Source: Picochlorum sp. 'celeri'
Taxonomy: Eukaryota; Chlorophyta; Trebouxiophyceae
Direction: 5' to 3'
DNA: 64,000 nucleotides
NCBI GenBank assembly: GCA_010909725.1
Contig: JAACMV010000011.1
Location: 62,001-126,000, forward strand
In this document: piece after piece, positions 33,970 through 44,834 of the stretch
Position numbering within the stretch: the stretch's first letter is position 1
Layout of the letters: each line of letters starts with the position of its first letter
Translations under genes and position numbers: made by a program
The notes under the pieces: model-generated
Told to the model about the DNA's origin: nothing
What the model saw: only the letters and a program-made list of their open reading frames with translations
Database searches by the model: none

Positions 33970-36900
33970 ATGGTGTCTAAGGCTACAAAATCGTCGAGGA
34001 ATGCGACCAAGACGGCTGCGTCGAAAAAATCCAAGCAAACTGTAGCCAAGAGTAGCAAGCTCCGACTGCCAACCATTCCTCCTGGTCTCGAATTCATCGG
34101 ATACCGCGAGCAACTGCTCGGCAGCCCGGGTCCATCTCAGCCTCATAGAAGAATGCGTCGGTGGTGGTTGAAAGATGGGGAGGGAAAAGAGCATGCCGCC
34201 GTTGAAACCACGCAATGGGATGAGCTGAACAAGAGGTTTGAATACTGTCCGTCTCCAGAGTTTGCTGAGATGCTCGACATGAAGTGTTATAGCCATAAGA
34301 GTGTCTACGAATATCTTGATCTATTTTTACACCCCGAAAAATACACGGAAGTTTCAGGGGCCGAAGGAGTCGATGCTGGAAAGAAGGAAAAGTCTCCTGC
34401 TGAGGCAAAGAAGAGGAAGAGGCCAGTGGCTGGGAATGATACCAAAGGTTCTGGGAAGGGCAACGGTGTGAAGGAATCAATGGCGAAAAAGAAGGCGACT
34501 GGAGGCAAAAAAGAGGTGAAAAGAGGTGGGGCGAAAAAGCCTGGCGACCTGTTGAAGAATGTCTCAAAGGAACTGGCAACATTACAGGCCACGTATGGAA
34601 TCAGATACGCCCTGACTGTGATTGGTCCCCACGGCGATGTGAAAGTGATATCTTCACCAACTGTAGAAAAGATTGATATAGATCCGCACGAGATGGAGGG
34701 ATTTTCCTATCCTCAAAAGTTGAACATGCTGTCTGATGCAGTGCTTGGCGCGACTGAGGAGATGGAGAAACAGGAGAATAACGCTGCTAATGAGGATGAG
34801 AAGGCGTCTGTGCTCGCTTCAGATGGAGTCCAGGAAGAAGAAGAGGAACTTCTAGAAACTACGGATAATAAAGTATTTGAAACACATGGCGAAGAAGAAA
34901 ATAATAAAGATGCTGTCAGTATGGATACTTTTCAGGGTGACCTGCTGAGTGGACTCAAGACCTTGGTGTCGTTCGTGAAAGAGTCAGAGGACTCCCAGTA
35001 TCTACCTGGTTCGTTTTGGAGAAGAGATCCATTTCCTTCTATAGCGCTGCAGAATGCGAGGGAGCGCTTGGAGATTGCATCAGATGTTGGGCAGATCAGG
35101 GATATTGAGCGAGTGAAGCACTTTTTGATGATTGAGCATAAGAAAAATACGGCAAAGGCTAACGGCGACCTCAAAGTCTGTAGAAGTACTCCTTCTGCAT
35201 GTAGTGCAAATGATTTTGTGATTGCTCCTGTGTGGGGTATTGACACATACACAAGGGGCTTGTTTGACCTGGCCCTGGCCTCCTGTCAATCTGGAATTTT
35301 GTCCCGAGAGAAGAGAAACCAGTTCTTCACGAAATACTTTTTGCCTTGTCTGAATAAATTAGAGTATCATGGATGGGATACGCTAAAAGCACTAGAAACA
35401 ATAAGCGAGGATTCAAATGTTCCCGAAGAATTCACTTTGGCTGCCAGGGATGCAATGCACATTCTTCAGAAATTGGAGGAAACGGGTGGTACTGGCATTG
35501 AAGGGAGAAGGCATCAACCCTTGCGACCAAGTGGTAGAAAGTTTTCTAGAAGTCATCCGAAAGGAGATGGTGTCATCTTGCGGCGCGAAGAAGGGTTGAA
35601 GAACAATACCTTTATCGGAGAGTATGTGGGAGATTTGTACACATCATGGAGATTTTTTGAAAAGGACTCCTCGAAAACGTCCAGAACCAATACGAAGTCT
35701 CAGTCTATTATAAATACGTATACAATGACTCTGGAACGTCCAAATGTCGACAAAAATGGATACTCTGTCCTGTACATTGATGTAGGTGCCCTCATGTTTT
35801 GTTTCGTGTGCACATGATTGAAATCCTTGATGGCTTCTTGTATATTCTGTAGGCAACGCAATCAGGCAATTTTATGAGTCGTATCAATCATTCTTGTGAT
35901 CCTAATTGCGAGATGAAGCCGTTTGTGGTCAATAATGAACTGAAAATAGGTGTGTGGTCAGTCAGGGATATCGAGGATGGCGAAGAGCTGACAATTGATT
36001 TCAGAATAAAGGGGGATTTCGAAAGGGAACTGCAGTCCCTAACATGTTTGTGTGGCACTGAACACTGTGAGAAAAACTTTGTCAACATGACGAGCATCTC
36101 GCATCCAATAAATTCTGTTGTCTCGGAGAAATATTCAATTCTAGACAGAACCAAAATCATTTTGGAATGTGGCACAAGCGGTCTCACGCGGAACGATTCA
36201 GCTCGCCTGGAGAGACATGGTTTCAAAGATATGATATTGAATGATGAACCGCAGTCAAATCTTATGTTCCCGTTGCCCAAATGGCTAAAGGCGTGGGCTT
36301 CTCAGACTCTAAAGTTTATCGAGGAAGAGTCAGTTGACTTGAAAACGATTCTCCACGATTCCGAAAAAAATCCGGAATCCATTGGATTTTCAGAGGTAGA
36401 TATTAAGCGCCTTGCAACGTCTCGGGTGAAAATGCTTTGCGTTGCTCTTGACAAGGCTCGATTTTTTCTCAGCAACCAAGCAAAGGAATCGTCGTCAGAG
36501 CCTCCTTTGGTTACCCTGGATACTCATCAAGTGACCGAGCATTTATGGACAGGAACACATTCAATCGCTGCAAGAGCAATAAAAGTCTTGGAATATTACA
36601 TGGGATCCCTTGCATCCTCGGCAATTGGCTCCAAACGGTCTTCCAGGCAAAATGTGGACCAAAAGGAAAAGGCACCGTGGTGGCAAGTTGCAACCAATGG
36701 CGATTCTGGGAAAGGGGGCAAAAGCACATCCGATACAAACAACAGCTCTTCGAAAGATATGACATATCTTCCCATAGAAGATGTCTTATCGGAAATGAAA
36801 CAACTTCTGAAAGACGAGTCACCTCAAACCATCCCATCTGCTCAAAAGGCACTGCGCAAGATGGCAGATATTGTTGCCAAAGGGGGTCCACTTCATGCAG

Positions 36901-37370
36901 GGCTTCACGATGTTCTGCAATTATACTCGCATACAACAAACTTCTTCTCTCAAACGGAGTTCAAGCCATTCAAGCCATATCTTGCAGACGGGAGCATTGG
37001 AACACGGTATCGCTCATCATTCATATGGGGTCTCCTATGTGGCTGGTACAGAAATGCTGGTGATGTTGTGGATGCACTATGCAACGATAGAAAAGGCGTC
37101 CTATGTCTGCCAGATATTGAATGCTGCTATTTACCCGCATTCACGAATGGAGAGTATGTAGTTAGTGGTGAACGTGGTGCCCTCATCTCCTTCCTCCGAG
37201 GCGATGTCACAGCTGTATGGCCAAGAACTCTCACCAGCTTCACCTTTAAAACCTCCACAAAGTGCTTCGGAAGCCCACAGTTCGATCAAATTCTGTCTGG
37301 AAATGAAGGAAGCAAGACGTCTTTTTTGAGCGAGATTGCAGAGACTCTGGAGCAATCTTTTGTGTCATAA
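33970..37370 (+). CDS. SDG2: ATXR3/SDG2-like histone H3K4 methyltransferase (SET domain); two exons
   Basis: Exons 33970-35781 and 35853-37370, with a 71-nt intron (GTAGGT...CTGTAG, phase 0). Splicing joins SVLYID to ATQSGNFMSRINHSCDPNCE, restoring the SET core; neither frame alone does. Protein of 1109 aa: basic N-terminus, Lys-rich and Glu-rich low-complexity segments (about 130-320), SET domain about 520-690 (GVILRREEGLKNNTFIGEYVG, RINHSCDPNC, DGEELTIDFR) and post-SET Cys cluster CLCGTEHCEKNF. The long C-terminal region (LPKWLKAWASQTLKFIEEE and beyond) aligns in character with plant ATXR3, the main H3K4 trimethylase. Nuclear chromatin role inferred from that. Confidence 0.85.
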
Positions 37371-37496
37371 CTCTGGGTTGATTCGTTTTTACACACCATT
37401 GTTTAATAATGTTTTACAGTGAACGAAAAAATGACATCTTGTTGAGCAGAATTGGTTGTAGAATCACCTGAATGAAAGAATGAATTCAGCCATACG

Positions 37497-38862
37497 TTAA
37501 AACAATGAAACACTAGGATCCTTCTTGTAGAACACGATGTCTCCTTCGTCATCAACATAGTGATCCTTTCCAAACGACCTCACCAATGGTCCAATCAAGT
37601 GAGTTGGGAGTGGACCAGGAGATGGCTCTGGCTCTCTGTAATATTCACCCATGACTGGTTTCACAGCATCAGTAGCTTTGCACAAGTGGTAGTGGGGAAT
37701 CTGTGGGAACAAATGATGCACCACATGTGTACCGATGTCATGATGAATCTTATTGAAAATTCCATAGTCACGATCAATGGTGGACAGTCCTCCTCTCATG
37801 TAATCCCACTCATCATTTCTATACCATGGGATCTCTTCTTCTGGGTCGGATGGCCCATGATGATGAAGGTATGTCACAACATCAAGCCAGACAACAAACA
37901 TCCAGTATGGCAACACATACAACTTGAACATGGCCATTGGACCAAGTGCAAATGTGCACGCTGCCAAAATTCCGATGAATCCCAACTGGAATGCGTTTGA
38001 TGTCTTGATCATGTTTTCCTCTCCTGGCACAAACAAATCAGACTTTGGATCAAAGTGAGATCCATTCTTCCCTGGGGAGCGGTTGAAGAGGTAGAATGGG
38101 TAGGCAAACAATGGCATTGGGAACAAGAGGCGACCCAACTTGGCAAGCTTGTCCATGCCACTCAACTGGCTCTTTGTCACTGGAGTCCAAGACTCGTCAT
38201 TCTCCACATGGCCATGGTTGGCATGATGGGTTCTATGGCTAATCCTCCATCCGTGATATGGCACCATGATGGACGAGTGCACAATGTTTCCAACAAAATC
38301 ATTCAGCGCCTTGTTTGAACTGAAACTCTGGTGTCCACAATCGTGTCCAACAACAAACAGAGCCCAGAACATTGTTCCTTGAGCGAACCAGTACAGAGGC
38401 CATACGAGTGGGTTGTTCAAAGCGTATGCTCCGTAGGCCAGGGCAGCCACAATACCGACATCCAGGGCAAGGTAGGCAAAGGATCTAAATACATTCTTCT
38501 CAAAACATTCTTTTGGAATAGCATCGCGCAAATCTTGAAGAGTGAATGGTGGGGCGTTGGCTAACTTTCTTCCACCCTGCATAACGATAACAATCCGATC
38601 AAATATCTGATTCGACCGAGATCAAATCCCAAACCTAACAGACACATCCCAGGGCTCTACGCACCTCAAACACGGGCTTCTCTTCTGGTGAAATCTCCAC
38701 TGGAGCCGCAACAGACACCAACCCAGTCTTAGAAATTCTGGAACGCAGGGAAGGGGCACTACTTCTCACAAATCCATACGAGTTGCTGGCGCAACCAGAG
38801 CGCTGCATGACATGTTGGTGGCCAGAGACAGCCAAGGTCTTCTTCAATTGGAGAGAATACAT
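37497..38862 (-). CDS. FAD7: Plastid omega-3 fatty acid desaturase (FAD7/8 type); two exons
   Basis: Introduces the omega-3 double bond into 16:2/18:2 acyl chains of plastid glycerolipids. Exons on the minus strand are 38862-38665 and 38576-37497, with an 88-nt intron (GTGCGT...ATGCAG, phase 0), giving 425 aa. Exon 1 is a Ser/Arg-rich transit peptide plus PVFE; exon 2 continues GGRKLANAPPFTLQDLRDAIP. The three histidine boxes are intact: HDCGHQSF, HRTHHANHGHVENDESW and HVVHHLFPQIPHYHL. Presence of HVENDESW and DRDYG.FN.IHHDIGTH marks omega-3 rather than omega-6 desaturases. Four membrane helices are visible. The plant-like sequence is among the better clues to the green lineage. Confidence 0.93.
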
Positions 38863-39196
38863 ACTGGCAATGATCTCTGTTAATAAAATAATCCAGTACG
38901 TCAAAATCGAATGAATAGAAAGAATCAAATAAAATATTCAGGACCTCGTGTGAGGACAGGGCTAATGCAATCCATCCAGCTGACATCCATGGATGAGGTT
39001 GCCCTCATCGGTCGACTGTTTCCTCCAGTGGGGTCTCCACATCAATAACAATCAGTCCCACAGATGCTCACTGTTGATGGGACATGTCCAGCATTCCAAT
39101 CGACACAAGATGTACCTATTTCCATGGCTCACACGCCCACATTATCCCTAAATCAAATAATTTTGGCTTTTTTATTCAACATAGTGCTCCCTTAGT
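38863..39196. promoter_or_regulatory. Divergent intergenic region, desaturase/small plastid protein
   Basis: About 330 bases separating start codons of two divergent genes for plastid membrane proteins. Nothing else is recognisable. A shared light-responsive promoter would be plausible but is not demonstrated by a motif. Confidence 0.3.
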
Positions 39197-39676
39197 ATGT
39201 CTATGGGAATCATGGGACAGGTCTTGCAGACCAGGACATGTCAACCACACGCACTTGGAGGCAGGACCTCGGTGATTCAGCAGAATGGAATGATCAGCTC
39301 TCGCACTGGGAGTTTTAGGAATAAGAATCAGATTCTGTCACCAGTGAAGCATGAGAGATTGGTGGTGGTGAAATCAGGACTGGTAGAGCACATGGTCCAG
39401 CACCACCAGATGGTCTTGGGGGCTCTGGAGGTGGATTGGTCGGATCCTGATGTTCAGATTGGCGCTTTGGGTGCATTCTTGGGTATTGTCATGGGTATTG
39501 GAGTCCCTATCTTTTACATAAGCCGTGATGAGAGGGATGAAGAGAGGCTGGAAGAGCTGAGGGCGTTGAATAGAGCCACAAAGGAGGCGACTGGCGAGTA
39601 CATGACGGATGAGGAGATTAATGAGATTCGACCAGCTCGCTGGACTGACCGAAGAGAGTTCGTGGATGATGATTAA
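39197..39676 (+). CDS. Small plastid single-pass membrane protein, unassigned
   Basis: Not recognised by name. A 159-residue product with an Arg/Ser/Gln-rich N-terminal 60 residues resembling a transit peptide. Next comes LEVDWSDPDVQIGALGAFLGIVMGIGVPIFYIS containing one membrane helix (about residues 86-108). The stroma- or lumen-exposed tail is highly charged: DERDEERLEELRALNRATKEATGEYMTDEEINEIRPARWTDRREFVDDD. The tail looks strongly constrained, as in small thylakoid or envelope proteins conserved in oxygenic phototrophs. A TGTAA lies 30 bp after the stop. Function unknown. Confidence 0.7.
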   Translation: MSMGIMGQVLQTRTCQPHALGGRTSVIQQNGMISSRTGSFRNKNQILSPVKHERLVVVKSGLVEHMVQHHQMVLGALEVDWSDPDVQIGALGAFLGIVMGIGVPIFYISRDERDEERLEELRALNRATKEATGEYMTDEEINEIRPARWTDRREFVDDD

Positions 39677-39725
39677 GTGAATGATAGTCAATATATATAT
39701 GTAAACGAATATAAATATTCTGAGA

Positions 39726-41078
39726 TTATTCAATGTCGTCAAAGAGTGGGCTTCGAGCAATTTCTGAAATTTCTTGTTTGACTGATCGTCTGGAGGTTCT
39801 TCTATGGCTTTTTGTGTCTAGCCTGGCCTCTTCCCGCAGAGCTCCACCGGCTGCTCTCTTGTGCCGTACATTGCCTTCTCGACGACGTTTGGATATGGCT
39901 CTCTTGGCCTGGATCTGCTCCAGTTCCTCCAAGTCATGAAGGATTTCAGTGTATGATTCATATCGCTCCCAGTCTCCCCTGACAATGCAACCTGGCTCTG
40001 AAATATGCTTGCAGTTTTTGAATGCACACCCGGTATCATTAGAGGAAAGAATGGTACGTATTTCTGGGAAACAGCGCTCCAAGTCATGCGGGGGGAAATT
40101 CAGAGTCGGCTGGTTGAAACCAGGGGTGTCTACCAAGGCACCCCCCTGAGACATTTGTATTATTGTGACATTTCTGGTCGTGTGCTTTCCCCGCCCAATT
40201 CGTTCTGATACGTTACCTACAGCCTGTAAATCTAAATCCTCAGTGTCGTTCTTCTCATCGAGAGATCGAAGGGATAAGGCATTGATGATGGAACTCTTCC
40301 CAGCTCCTGACGGGCCTGCAACAACAGTGACATCGCCCTTGAGTCTATCCTCCAGGAGATCGAGCCCTTTGCTCTTCTTCACGCTGATAGGAATACAGTC
40401 ATATCCCCAAGCATTTATTCTTTCAATTTCTTTCTCGACATCGCCCTGATCGACCAGATCGCTCTTATTGAGCACAACAATGATGGGCAGCCCAGCATGC
40501 TCTGCTGCAACCAGGTACCTGGTTGCAGAGGAGGGCAGAAACGGGGGCATGGAGAGGGAAAACACCAACATCACTTTCGTGATATTTGCTACTGGAGGTT
40601 CATCTAATTTTGACGTGCGAGGAAGCACGTCCTCGACCATACCTCTTCCATCCACCCAGTCAATCCCCACCACACGTACCCTGTCGCCAACAAGGACATG
40701 CCTCTTCATCTTTTTAAGCAACGCTCTCACCACACACAAGAGCCTATCTTTTGGAGGATCTGGTTCACCATCCTCTCGCTCTACTGTCACCCGAACAAAA
40801 TTCGCCTGGGCAGAGATGACCCTTCCTAGTATACTATCTGGCTCTGGTGGAGTACTCTTCTTCTCAACAGCATCCGGCGATGAGCCATCTGATCCCATGC
40901 ACAGTGTCCGCGTCTGCTGAATACCATCAGGTACATCTGTTGCCTTCCACCACCAAGGCCTCCATGGCGCTGCCAACCTCGCAGCAGGACTGTGACTTGC
41001 TCTCAGTCCTTGGAAAGAAGAGAGGCAAAACGTTGCCATTTGATACCGTATGCGATACATATCACTCGTATGGTTCAT
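39726..41078 (-). CDS. RSGA: RsgA/YjeQ-type circularly permuted GTPase, organellar
   Basis: Assembly GTPase acting late in 30S ribosomal subunit maturation, here most likely in the plastid or mitochondrion. The 450-residue frame starts with a hydrophobic/Ser/Arg-rich presequence; the second ATG (MATFCLSSF, 41039) is as likely a start. An OB-fold follows (ILGRVISAQANFVRV). The permuted GTPase order is then visible: G4 NKSD, G5-like ISVKKSKG, G1 GPSGAGKSS, switch RNVTII, G3 DTPGF. The zinc motif CAFKNCKHISEPGC and a basic helical tail end the protein. All motifs intact; no intron. Confidence 0.93.
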   Translation of the reverse strand: MNHTSDMYRIRYQMATFCLSSFQGLRASHSPAARLAAPWRPWWWKATDVPDGIQQTRTLCMGSDGSSPDAVEKKSTPPEPDSILGRVISAQANFVRVTVEREDGEPDPPKDRLLCVVRALLKKMKRHVLVGDRVRVVGIDWVDGRGMVEDVLPRTSKLDEPPVANITKVMLVFSLSMPPFLPSSATRYLVAAEHAGLPIIVVLNKSDLVDQGDVEKEIERINAWGYDCIPISVKKSKGLDLLEDRLKGDVTVVAGPSGAGKSSIINALSLRSLDEKNDTEDLDLQAVGNVSERIGRGKHTTRNVTIIQMSQGGALVDTPGFNQPTLNFPPHDLERCFPEIRTILSSNDTGCAFKNCKHISEPGCIVRGDWERYESYTEILHDLEELEQIQAKRAISKRRREGNVRHKRAAGGALREEARLDTKSHRRTSRRSVKQEISEIARSPLFDDIE

Positions 41079-41223
41079 TGGTATTTCATATTAGCTAATT
41101 GGATGGATTGAGGCATGAAAAACCAATGATACTGCGCGAGTGAGGAAATTACCAATGTAGGCCATGCAATTGGTTCAAAGGCATTCAACCCCGCAGGAAA
41201 CGCATATTACAGATTTATAGATA

Positions 41224-44200
41224 TTATGCAATAATTTTTCCACATTCTCCTACACGGAGTCGATGGACAGTCTGATCTCCCTGCCTTTGACAGAAGATTT
41301 CACCCGTCTCTGCCACCACCACTTGTACAGTGAAGATTGTTCCCTTGTTATTACCGACAAGGGCACGTACGGAATCGCCAGCAGCAACTGTAGCAAGCGA
41401 GAGCTGATCGATACCGGTAGAGATGGTTTTGCCATTGGAGTCGACTTCTGCACGGCCATCATCTTTGATGCTTTTCACAACACCCTGGGTACCATCCTGC
41501 ATTGTGATGACGAGGTCAATCCACTCTTTGGCACTGCAATTGGCAGCTGGTCCTTTCAAAGATGCACTAGTATATGTTCCACCTCCTAAATCTACGCCTG
41601 CAGTATCTGATCCGAAGCCAGGGTGTGCTGGGGTGGCTGCCCAGGCAGGGTCATATGCAGGTGTTTTTGTGACCTCTCTGCCAGGAGTCATGCCAGGGTA
41701 CATGGGTGTGGCTGATCCCATTGCGCTGTAGTGTGCTGGTGTGGCTGTCACACCTGCTGACCAGTGGGCTGGAGTCATTCCACCAGGAGCCATTCCCATT
41801 CCCATACCCATACCCATGGCTTGTCTGGGAGGCTGGGCGACAATGCCCCCATCCTGAGATGAGAGGTGCGCTCTGGAAACAGTCACTGTTTGCATTCTGG
41901 CTTCAAGTTCCACACGCACGTGACTACCTGTAGCGCTCTTAATAGTGCCACGCATGCCTCTGTAAGGGCCCTTCTTAATGTCCACCTTTTTCCCTTCCAA
42001 AAGTTTGTCATGCTGTGTTGAGAGTCGGCCCGTGTATCCTCCATTCGCAGGTCCCCCGAATCTTCCTCCAGGACCTCCGTCGCCATGGTGCGCTGGAGAT
42101 GCCAAGACATTTGTTGGACCATACGGGTTTGGGGTGGCAAGGTTTCTGGCTGGGGTTGCAAGTGCACCCATTCCAGTTGCTCCTGCAATCCGTTTACCTC
42201 CTCTAACTTTGGCTTGCCTTGCTTGAACACACAGAAATCCTCCATTTTCTTGAATATCTCGAGACTGAATAAACAATGATCCCCTCATAATGTGCTTCAC
42301 TGTCCCGCTCTTCCCTCTCAGAGGACCTTCAATCACCTCAACAATGTCACCTTGGTGCACTTCATTTCTGGTTCCATCAATTGCTGATGCTCGCTTATTC
42401 ACAATCTTCCTTTTCATATCGGGCAAACGACAGACTTGGACGTCAGGTGCATCTGGTCTGCCTTGATTGGTCAACACCCTGCAGCTGTCCTTGTCAACAC
42501 CAACAATCACACCAACTGTCTGAGCATCAAGCACAACGAGATCAAAGAGCTCGTAGTCCCCGATGGTATCCAAGGTGGTAGCCACCGCTACTGCTTGTGT
42601 GATATCTCTGATGAAAACTCTGATGTCTTCACGTGTGGCATCTGTCACAATGTGGCAAACAGTATCATCAACACTGACAACCATACCAGTCTGTCCCTTG
42701 TGGCTTCCATGGATTACTTTCACATGCGCACCAACTTCCACATATTTCCTAATCTCCTTTGGGTTAAAACTAATGGGCTCAATACCAGCTAAAGCTGAGT
42801 CATTCAATTGAACCATAATTTGTCCATCATCAGTCACCCGAACAACTGTTCCCTTGACTCCCTGCAATTCACCCTGCTTCACCTCTACATTATCTCGAGC
42901 GGCAAACGTCACAGCTCCCGAATCAATATCAAAGCCTTTCAACAGATCTGTCACGTCTTCGTTTGCTTTGTCACCTTGCGAAGCTGCATCGAAGCGTTGC
43001 AGCTCATCTAATGGAGGTGCAGATGTCTCTACACTGATTGTCTTCAGGGCGACAGACTTGATCAAATATCCACCGCTGAAACGCTGATTATTACCCAAAA
43101 CGTACTGCATCTCTCCACTGTATCTATCTCGCTGCTGCATAATATCCAAATTGAAAGCTCGAGCTTCTTCAGGGATGAAAGGCTTCGGCAGAGGTCTTGA
43201 TTTGTTTGCTCTCTTGGGAACCTCTCCACCTCTCGCCTTTGCTGCTTTTCTCGCGGCCATGACAGCCAAATCTAAGCGCGGGACAAGTTTAACAGTCGCC
43301 CGTCCTTCGTTAATATCGACATATTCGACCCTTGCCAAGTCCCCCTTGTAGAGTCCAGACTTCATTCTGACCCAGGAGCCAGGAGCCACAGCTTTCCTTG
43401 ATGGCTTGATATATGTTATCGCTGTCACCATTTCCTCAATTGGTACTAATTTGGGTTTCTTTGAGAAATATACCGATCGAAGACCGGACAGTGCCTTGAG
43501 GACATGTGATTCACTTCTGGCCTCGACATAAATAAAACCTTTGAGATTATCTTTGCAGAATGCAGACTTGATCAACAATGGAGTTCCCTTTGAAGCATAA
43601 TCATAGCATTTTTGCATCAAGCGGACAATAATGTCCCTCTCAGCCCCATCCGCACACCGAATCACCCATAGTTTAGGATCACTCCTCGTGGGCATCAAAG
43701 CCTGCTGTAGTACAGCTTGGTCAGTCTCATCAATGTCACCCGCAGCATATGCCGCCGTTCGCTCTTTGCTGTACCGCTCCGCCAAATACTTTTTCAGCTC
43801 CTCTGGGTCAATTTCTTCATCTTTACGCGCCTGCATCTCGGCCTCACGCATCGCCTGCCTCACCTCTGCCATGTCCTGGGCTGTTGGTGCCTCACCAGCA
43901 TCATCAATCAAATCATCCACCCCTTCCTCATCTTCGTCTTCATCTTCATCCTCATCATCCACATCAGCAATATCATCGATAAAGCGACTCCTCTTCTTCC
44001 TCGCATCTTCCTCATCTTCCTCAGCTGCATCATCAACAAATATATTCCTTCTCTTCTTCTGCTTCAACTTCTTCTTCTTCTTCTTCTCCTTCTCCTCCTC
44101 CTCCTTTGCAGTCATCTCTTCCTCGTCATCCACATCATCTTCTAGATCATCATCCTCCACGTCATCCTCCAAATCCGCAGCATTCTGCAAGACATGTGTA

Positions 44201-44421
44201 GATGAACCTCGTCAGAAAACACACAACCTGAGCCAGTTCCATCACACACAACGTACCAAACCCACAAATCCCTCGTTAGTATTATTCACATCATCCTCCG
44301 CCACCGCAGCCCCTTCAGGGCTGTAATCCTGTGGAGAATTCTGCTCCGCATGGACAACTTCCTGTCCTGGAGCCCCACTCTCACCTTGTCCCGCAGGTAC
44401 AGTCCCTCCTTCCTCAACCAT
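41224..44421 (-). CDS. SPT5: Transcription elongation factor SPT5; two exons
   Basis: DSIF subunit that clamps RNA polymerase II and couples pausing, elongation and capping. Exons on the minus strand are 44421-44257 and 44184-41224, with a 72-nt intron (GTACGT...TTGCAG, phase 0), giving 1041 aa. Order: acidic N-terminus with long Asp/Glu and Lys runs, NGN domain (about 240-330, LWVIRCADGAERDIIVRLMQKC), then several KOW motifs. A C-terminal repeat region follows with about five TPA/TPM-type units (TPAHWSAG, TPAHYSAM, TPMYPGMTPG, TPAYDPAW, TPAHPGFG), the target of CDK9-type kinases, and a last KOW-like domain. Upstream ATG choices before 44421 are poorer. Divergent from PDS5. Confidence 0.95.
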
Positions 44422-44834
44422 GGTACTATAAAATTGATGTATTGCGATTGTACAGACACGCAAGTCCCCGACCGTCAAAATTGCGCGACTCTTTGCGCAA
44501 AAGCGACAGCCCCTCTAAGACTCCAACACCAGGGTATGGCGCACAATTGCACAACTAATACTAGTATTAAAAAGTTTATTGGGCCGGTACCTGGGTGCAT
44601 GGAGCACTTCTAGACAAAAATCTCCCAAAATCCCGAATTAGTCTGGATCAGTTTGACCTCTCTCGGATTCTCATGGAACATATTGAGTATCCATGCTGGT
44701 ATGGGTTATTTCTTAATGATCAGATGGTAGCAATTAATCAATATTTGTATAGTACGTGGGTGGGCGTTGTCATGCGCACGTGATTCATTTTGAATAATTT
44801 TCAAACTCGAACATCGCCTGAGAGTCTGTGCACG
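44422..44834. promoter_or_regulatory. Divergent intergenic region, SPT5/PDS5
   Basis: About 410 bases between divergent start codons of SPT5 and PDS5. No further gene is supportable. The segment ACTAATACTAGTATTA near 44550 is a partial palindrome. Presumed to hold both promoters. Confidence 0.35.
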
